Assembly (NCBI GenBank): GCA_004557385.1
Contig: SFEA01000026.1
Span: 1 to 55,738 of the forward strand
Reading direction: 5' to 3'
DNA length: 55,738 bases
Origin: Bacteroidales bacterium
Lineage (GTDB): Bacteria; Bacteroidota; Bacteroidia; Bacteroidales; Muribaculaceae
A program made the position numbers and the translations under genes. The notes under the pieces were generated by a model. The model saw nothing but the letters and a program-made list of their open reading frames with translations. It was not told the origin of the DNA and made no database searches. The number at the start of each line of letters is the position of its first letter. The stretch's first letter is position 1. Shown piece after piece: positions 53,301 through 55,738 of the stretch.

Positions 53301-53712
53301 TATAGAAAGCATAATGTCCGATGGTTTCGACACTTTCGGGAAGGTTGAGTACTTGGTCTTCAGCTCCAAGTTGATGACAATATTTGAAGCAATTATCGCA
53401 GATGTATTTCACATGGCAGTTCTCCTCAGGGAAAATTATCTCTCTGAGTTCCTTGAGTGATTCAAATCCGGACAAGCCTACAACAGGCTTGCCATCCTGT
53501 AGGCGTGTTGACGGCACGTAAAGCTGGAACTCCATATCCCAATCAAAGCCGCCATACTTGTCAGGGCTTATTATATCGAAATTGAACTGCCCCTCCTGCA
53601 TAATCACATCCTCGTCTTCCTCCTGGGCACTGGCGGGCAATGCTGAGGTCATAATCAGCAAGGCTAATAGCCATGCCGATTGTTTGAATAAAAATGGTAA
53701 TTTTGCTAACAT
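50389..53712 (-). CDS. BspA-like leucine-rich repeat surface protein
   Basis: A 1107-residue secreted protein with a signal peptide (about 1-30, ALLIMTSALPASAQ). Residues about 75-560 and 620-690 contain many LRR_5 (BspA/TpLRR) repeats of about 23 residues, recognisable as LxSIGxxAFxxCxxLxSIxLP. After that comes a chitobiase/hexosaminidase C-terminal-like beta module (about 705-785; FNQSFELTLTNPN, SCTVVAYVSDG) and a beta region of about 220 residues rich in Asp and Asn. The end (about 1035-1107; ARIFAANGNINVAADKQ ... GFYIVKVGNQVTKLAVR) is a small sorting-type domain. BspA proteins bind host matrix or other bacteria. A minus-strand -7 box TATCTTTG (53781-53774) precedes it. Confidence 0.9.
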   Translation of the reverse strand: MLAKLPFLFKQSAWLLALLIMTSALPASAQEEDEDVIMQEGQFNFDIISPDKYGGFDWDMEFQLYVPSTRLQDGKPVVGLSGFESLKELREIIFPEENCHVKYICDNCFKYCHQLGAEDQVLNLPESVETIGHYAFYSCTGLRSVNLSSKLKSIGVSAFELCKSLESITLPKSLKVIREYAFRNCANFDHWGNFIGGGLESVVFEDGVDFYTNDVYCFYNHVFWGCANLSSVKLPNGTPGRFIIPMGTFGYCGNLKSIEFPTNTGKIEQMAFYRSGIERLDLTKIELEKPFYLQGYYTFAACENLKTVTAKGKVRFDGLYTFQDCKALETVTFTGSGDDYTVMNPDIFKYCDNLKSVKFYRLKGNGQDNDMDSVFTDCKSLVSVTSECTPEISKIGYSCFDGCTSLTTISLPQTEFLINETAFRGCTALEEFDFTNVTSIGKGSFKGCTSLASTPNTSAVTTIGEGSFEGCTGLTSLDFENLTSIGTKAFTYCSALKSINFNSSSETPITVSIGSQAFTGCSVLETISFKASSYNPPTVANEDAFDASHYATTVIDVLDEKFQDFVANEIWRKFDKLKHPAMFAFEYDEATGTYSVRKGKYALVSDFVDMFEIPEQYNSADVVAIEEGAFQNLDFISGVTLHDKLTSIGANAFYGCKDIGTVVNKSATPLECDASVFDDKVYTDATLYVPFGSLDAYKNTLPWSKFTTIKQGIGDRIFAAPKVSNESGVFNQSFELTLTNPNVIGEIYYYIVPQSNVRVATENEVHDVYVYTGPIKISSSCTVVAYVSDGTNYCEPISLEFTRQYVSTENGLDKVLAANAGEEYVINTDLYGHYFDGKYLYASTMNNNGSSKNTFNEDKKSELNSDKESDFIQEDWVAIEGLTSDYVGQEIESGNLATVLSNTDYPVISFNEDVSSAKGKMGINTYRVENFNIHADNAAVSNIWLVAPQPAEYCSVRGYVSTSKINEAEGSLVLQSAESTPATKSGTETEPLTMIVNYDAATMNLDADGWYYFAGVVSKESDALKFVALKASDKPITAIEDVDAGTARIFAANGNINVAADKQTTIAVYSANGQLITAIEASSATIAVTPGFYIVKVGNQVTKLAVR

Positions 53713-53773
53713 AATTATATAGATTTAAATATTTGTTTGCGAGAATTAAATGGTCATATTGTTTCTTTTTTTG

Positions 53774-53781
53774 CAAAGATA
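53774..53781 (-). promoter_or_regulatory. Candidate -7 box of the BspA-like gene
   Basis: TATCTTTG on the minus strand matches TAnnTTTG, 62 bases before the ATG. The nearest TTTG is 25 bases upstream, outside the usual range. Confidence 0.45.
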
Positions 53782-53851
53782 GTGACAAATGATGCTAAAA
53801 TAACTGCAAATAGCTCATAAATTTGTAATTTTTTCTTTTTTCATGTGACAA

Positions 53852-54052
53852 ATGACCCAAAAAGAAAAAAATAAAACACTAATTATACCACTCGTCAATG
53901 TCGTTCTCTCGGTTAACGGCAAACAGGCACAACAAGTGCTCTCCACGCTTCAGCGTGATGCATCGAACTTGGAGAAGAATATCGCCAACGCCACCACGCA
54001 GACATCGCAAAGCACATTAACATCTTCGGTTCGGAGAACTGCACTATTTTAG
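53852..54052 (+). pseudogene. Short ORF, probable decayed gene remnant
   Basis: An ORF of 66 codons (ATG 53852, TAG 54050-54052) with a polar, Gln/Ser/Thr-rich product and no recognised domain. A second plus-strand frame over the last 90 bases reads RHHADIAKHINIFGSENCTIL before a TAA, which looks more protein-like than the frame with the ATG. That suggests a frameshifted C-terminal fragment of an older gene. It converges with the flavodoxin/ferredoxin gene with 2 bases between the stops. Function unknown; could also be non-coding. Confidence 0.3.
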
Positions 54053-54054
54053 AA

Positions 54055-54813
54055 TTATAAGTAAAGTTCGTTTTCTTTCCTTGTGGCACACACTTTTTTC
54101 AAACCCTGTGTCGCCAAAAAGTTCATAACTGCTCCGATACTTCTTGCTCCTACAGGACATACAGAAACACACCTCATACAAGAAATGCACTTCGCGGTGT
54201 CAACTCTTTTAGGGTCGGAAAGTGGAATGGCATCTGCAGGACACTGATTTGCGCAAACACCGCAACGATTGCATCCTCGTCTTCCTTTCGGGTAAGGCAC
54301 TTTTCCACCTTGCTTGTAAGGATGTTTTCCAGGAACTTGGGGCATTGAATAGTCGTTTCCCGATGTCTTGCGCAAGATTTCAGCACCGAATTGTCGGAGT
54401 ATCTGCTCATCGTCTGCATCAGGTCTTCCCTTACCATACTTTCTGATGATACTGTGTTCGGCTACGGCAGCAACAGCAGCGATAACCCGAAATCCCATTG
54501 CTGATGCAACATCTCGCATTTCCAACAGTGCATCATCGTAGGCTCGATTGCCGAAAACGGCTATTACAACACATTTAGCGCCATGCGAATTAACTTTGCG
54601 AAGGCGTTCTACAGCTAATGCAGGCACCCGTCCGGCAAAGACAGGCATAGCTATAACTGCCAAGTCGTTCTCATTAATGTCGGGCAAGTGGATGTCAGCA
54701 GCCTTGACGCACAGGTCTGTAAAAACTATTTTATTGCCCATCCCTTGGCATAGCATTTCACTCACTCGCCGTGTACCTCCTGTGGGACTGAATGTAATTT
54801 GATGTATGTTCAT
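54055..54813 (-). CDS. EFR1-type flavodoxin/ferredoxin fusion protein
   Basis: A 252-residue electron carrier from the ATG at 54813. The N-terminal half is a flavodoxin-like fold with FMN phosphate loop SPTGGTRR at about 8-15. The C-terminal quarter holds two 4Fe-4S motifs: CNRCGVCANQCP and CISCMRCVSVCP. It is probably a cytoplasmic redox protein. The frame is open 50 codons farther upstream (to 54963), but that extension contains the -7 box TATCTTTG (minus strand, 54904-54897) and looks non-coding, so I moved the start. Partner enzyme not evident from neighbours. Confidence 0.88.
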   Translation of the reverse strand: MNIHQITFSPTGGTRRVSEMLCQGMGNKIVFTDLCVKAADIHLPDINENDLAVIAMPVFAGRVPALAVERLRKVNSHGAKCVVIAVFGNRAYDDALLEMRDVASAMGFRVIAAVAAVAEHSIIRKYGKGRPDADDEQILRQFGAEILRKTSGNDYSMPQVPGKHPYKQGGKVPYPKGRRGCNRCGVCANQCPADAIPLSDPKRVDTAKCISCMRCVSVCPVGARSIGAVMNFLATQGLKKVCATRKENELYL

Positions 54814-54896
54814 GATTCTGTCATTTGATAGCGTAAACAATACTCTTTCGAAATATTTTCTAATTATGTTGAAAGCGACATAACATGAAAATTTCA

Positions 54897-54904
54897 CAAA
54901 GATA
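54897..54904 (-). promoter_or_regulatory. -7 box of the EFR1-type gene
   Basis: TATCTTTG on the minus strand is a full match to TAnnTTTG, about 85 bases before the ATG. No TTTG lies at the consensus distance. Confidence 0.45.
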
Positions 54905-55055
54905 CAAAATTGCACAAATATTACACTTCCGCGGCAAAATTTCGTGCCTGAGTACGTTCGCAATCAATAGTTTCGCGCGGATACATTATAACCCTGCGCT
55001 TATTCCAATCGAAAGTATGTGACTATAATGAAATGATTTTCCGAAATAATGTTTA

Positions 55056-55078
55056 TATATCCCAATATTTGGGTATAT
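55056..55078. repeat. AT-rich palindrome left of the IS4 remnant
   Basis: CCCAA-TAT-TTGGG at 55061-55073 with flanking ATAT arms forms a short palindrome, lying just beyond the end of the transposase remnant. It could be an operator or part of an IS end; no further evidence. Confidence 0.35.
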
Positions 55079-55085
55079 CTACACA

Positions 55086-55531
55086 TTAGTGTCCACTAAA
55101 AAATCGTAAAAGTTCTTTGAAATCATTGAAATTCAATTTGTTATAAGCGATTTTGACGTCTTGCGTCTTCGGCTGTCCGAGGAAAGGACGTGGCGGAAGG
55201 TGGCGTACAGATCGCGGTATATGCACTCGAATATCGCCTCGGGGCGCCTCTTGTTGGCATCCGCCAATGTGCTGCGCCCGATCTTGAACGTAATGCCGAG
55301 GTGCTCCAGTTTGCGTGTCTCGGCGAGCAGGGAGGCTGTTATCTCACGCAGCGAGTCGAACCGCATTATCACGGCATACAGCATCACAACGAGGTGAATC
55401 CAGCAATTGAAGCGCTTGGTGTAGCGCTCACCGCCGTTTTCCCGGCTGAAACGAAGAGTTTTTGACTTGTTTAGTAATTTTATTACCTGACTATAGAGCG
55501 GCTGTCCGCTAAAATGATTACTTTTGCCCAT
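55086..55531 (-). pseudogene. Internally deleted IS4-family (DUF4372) transposase
   Basis: From the ATG at 55531 the minus strand encodes the N-terminal DUF4372 part of an IS4-type transposase (MGKSNHFSGQPLYSQVIKLL ... RFDSLREITASLLAE ... IGRSTLADANKRRPEAIFE), about 122 residues up to LSSDSRR. Full-length members have about 380 residues with a DDE catalytic core, entirely missing here. Coding then shifts frame: the same strand in a -1/+2 frame reads on as DVKIAYNKLNFNDFKELLRF and stops at TAA 55088-55086, plausibly the original C-terminus. I read this as a deletion joining both ends of the gene out of frame. The element cannot move by itself. Confidence 0.75.
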
Positions 55532-55533
55532 GG

Positions 55534-55738
55534 TTAATTGTTTTTGTGGTGAAAGCAAAGTAACCGAAAAGGGCTGACTCCTGCAATATGAAGTGCCCCC
55601 AAAAAGTTGGACGGGTTATTAACTATCCGATTTTGAGAAAGAGTTCGGTATTTCACCGGACTCTTTCCTTTTAACCGGGATTTGATTCGTTTATTGTTAT
55701 AGTAATCGATATATTCGTCCAAAGCCTTCATGAATGCT
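55534..55738 (-). CDS. IS3-family transposase C-terminus, partial (runs off the window)
   Basis: The minus strand enters at the right edge in frame and gives AFMKALDEYIDYYNNKRIKSRLKG-type sequence followed by KSPVKYRTLS, the C-terminal end of the IS3/IS150 group OrfB integrase. The frame does not stop inside the element: it reads across the IS end near 55589 and continues 18 codons into flanking DNA to the TAA at 55534-55536. The last residues (HIAGVSPFRLLCFHHKNN) are therefore host-side, not native. The internal ATG at 55731 is not the true start. Confidence 0.8.
   Translation of the reverse strand, partial: AFMKALDEYIDYYNNKRIKSRLKGKSPVKYRTLSQNRIVNNPSNFLGALHIAGVSPFRLLCFHHKNN
55589..55738 (-). 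mobile_element. Right end of an IS3-family insertion sequence, partial
   Basis: The sequence from 55589, TGAAGTGCCCCCAAAAAG, then TTGGACGGG, has the 5'-TG start and the C-rich/A-rich pattern of IS3-family terminal inverted repeats, immediately beyond the transposase C-terminus. The other end is outside the window, so the target duplication cannot be checked. Confidence 0.7.

Noticed and set aside
53713..55738. Defence island or phage-related system near the right edge
   Set aside because: Only IS remnants, a redox protein and a decayed ORF are visible; no nuclease, methylase, retron or toxin-antitoxin signature was found.

Overview
The window is a 55.7-kb piece of chromosome from a member of the Bacteroidales. 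The evidence is the gene set (U32 peptidase, guaB next to PpiC/SurA foldases, BspA-type leucine-rich repeats, C-terminal sorting-like domains, DUF4372 transposase), the lack of Shine-Dalgarno sequences, and promoters of the Bacteroidetes type (TTTG, about 20 bases, TAnnTTTG). A Muribaculaceae, Prevotellaceae or Bacteroidaceae genus would all fit; I cannot decide between them. Coding density is high. I saw no rRNA or tRNA gene, no CRISPR array and no prophage.

Layout. 1-6.3 kb (minus): a tight operon uvrB, ygiQ, S9 peptidase. 6.4-10.5 kb (plus): an ABC-F ATPase and a secreted M13 metallopeptidase. 10.6-18.1 kb (plus): protein quality control and core genes, tig, clpP, clpX, recQ and guaB, separated by clear terminators. 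18.2-25.3 kb (plus): an envelope-biogenesis block with two periplasmic PpiC/SurA foldases and an OstA/LptA-like protein, then mutL. 25.3-34.0 kb (plus): a lipoprotein serine hydrolase, a secreted TPR/PD40 protein, a FloA flotillin, an MscS channel, a PHP phosphatase, a MetA-family acyltransferase and a U32 peptidase. 34.0-40.9 kb (minus): a nitrilase-like amidohydrolase, a PlsC acyltransferase, two small conserved proteins, an OPT transporter, trpS, an inositol monophosphatase-family enzyme and an Lrp regulator. 41.0-43.3 kb (plus): a GC-rich stretch with a GNAT acetyltransferase and a metal ABC transporter lacking a permease gene. 43.4-50.0 kb (plus): type I pullulanase, glycerate kinase, a secreted OB-fold-like protein and a GH20 hexosaminidase. 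50.4-55.7 kb: a large BspA-like surface protein, a decayed ORF, a flavodoxin/ferredoxin fusion and two insertion-sequence remnants at the right edge.

How the genes relate. Trigger factor, ClpXP and the two foldases cover folding and turnover in the cytoplasm and periplasm; the OstA-like protein beside the foldases points to outer-membrane and LPS assembly. Pullulanase, GH20 and the large LRR protein form a glycan and surface segment. Two of these secreted proteins end in the same kind of short C-terminal domain, which suggests a shared sorting route.

The most useful sequence-level observations are: the MetA-family enzyme carries Glu at position 111, predicting acetyl-CoA rather than succinyl-CoA use; the metal ABC operon has no adjacent permease, and the usual first His ligand of the binding protein is Glu; several long ORF starts lie inside promoter -7 boxes and should be moved; and the right edge holds an internally deleted IS4-type transposase abutting the end of an IS3-family element. 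I did not find a convincing new multi-gene defence or metabolic system.
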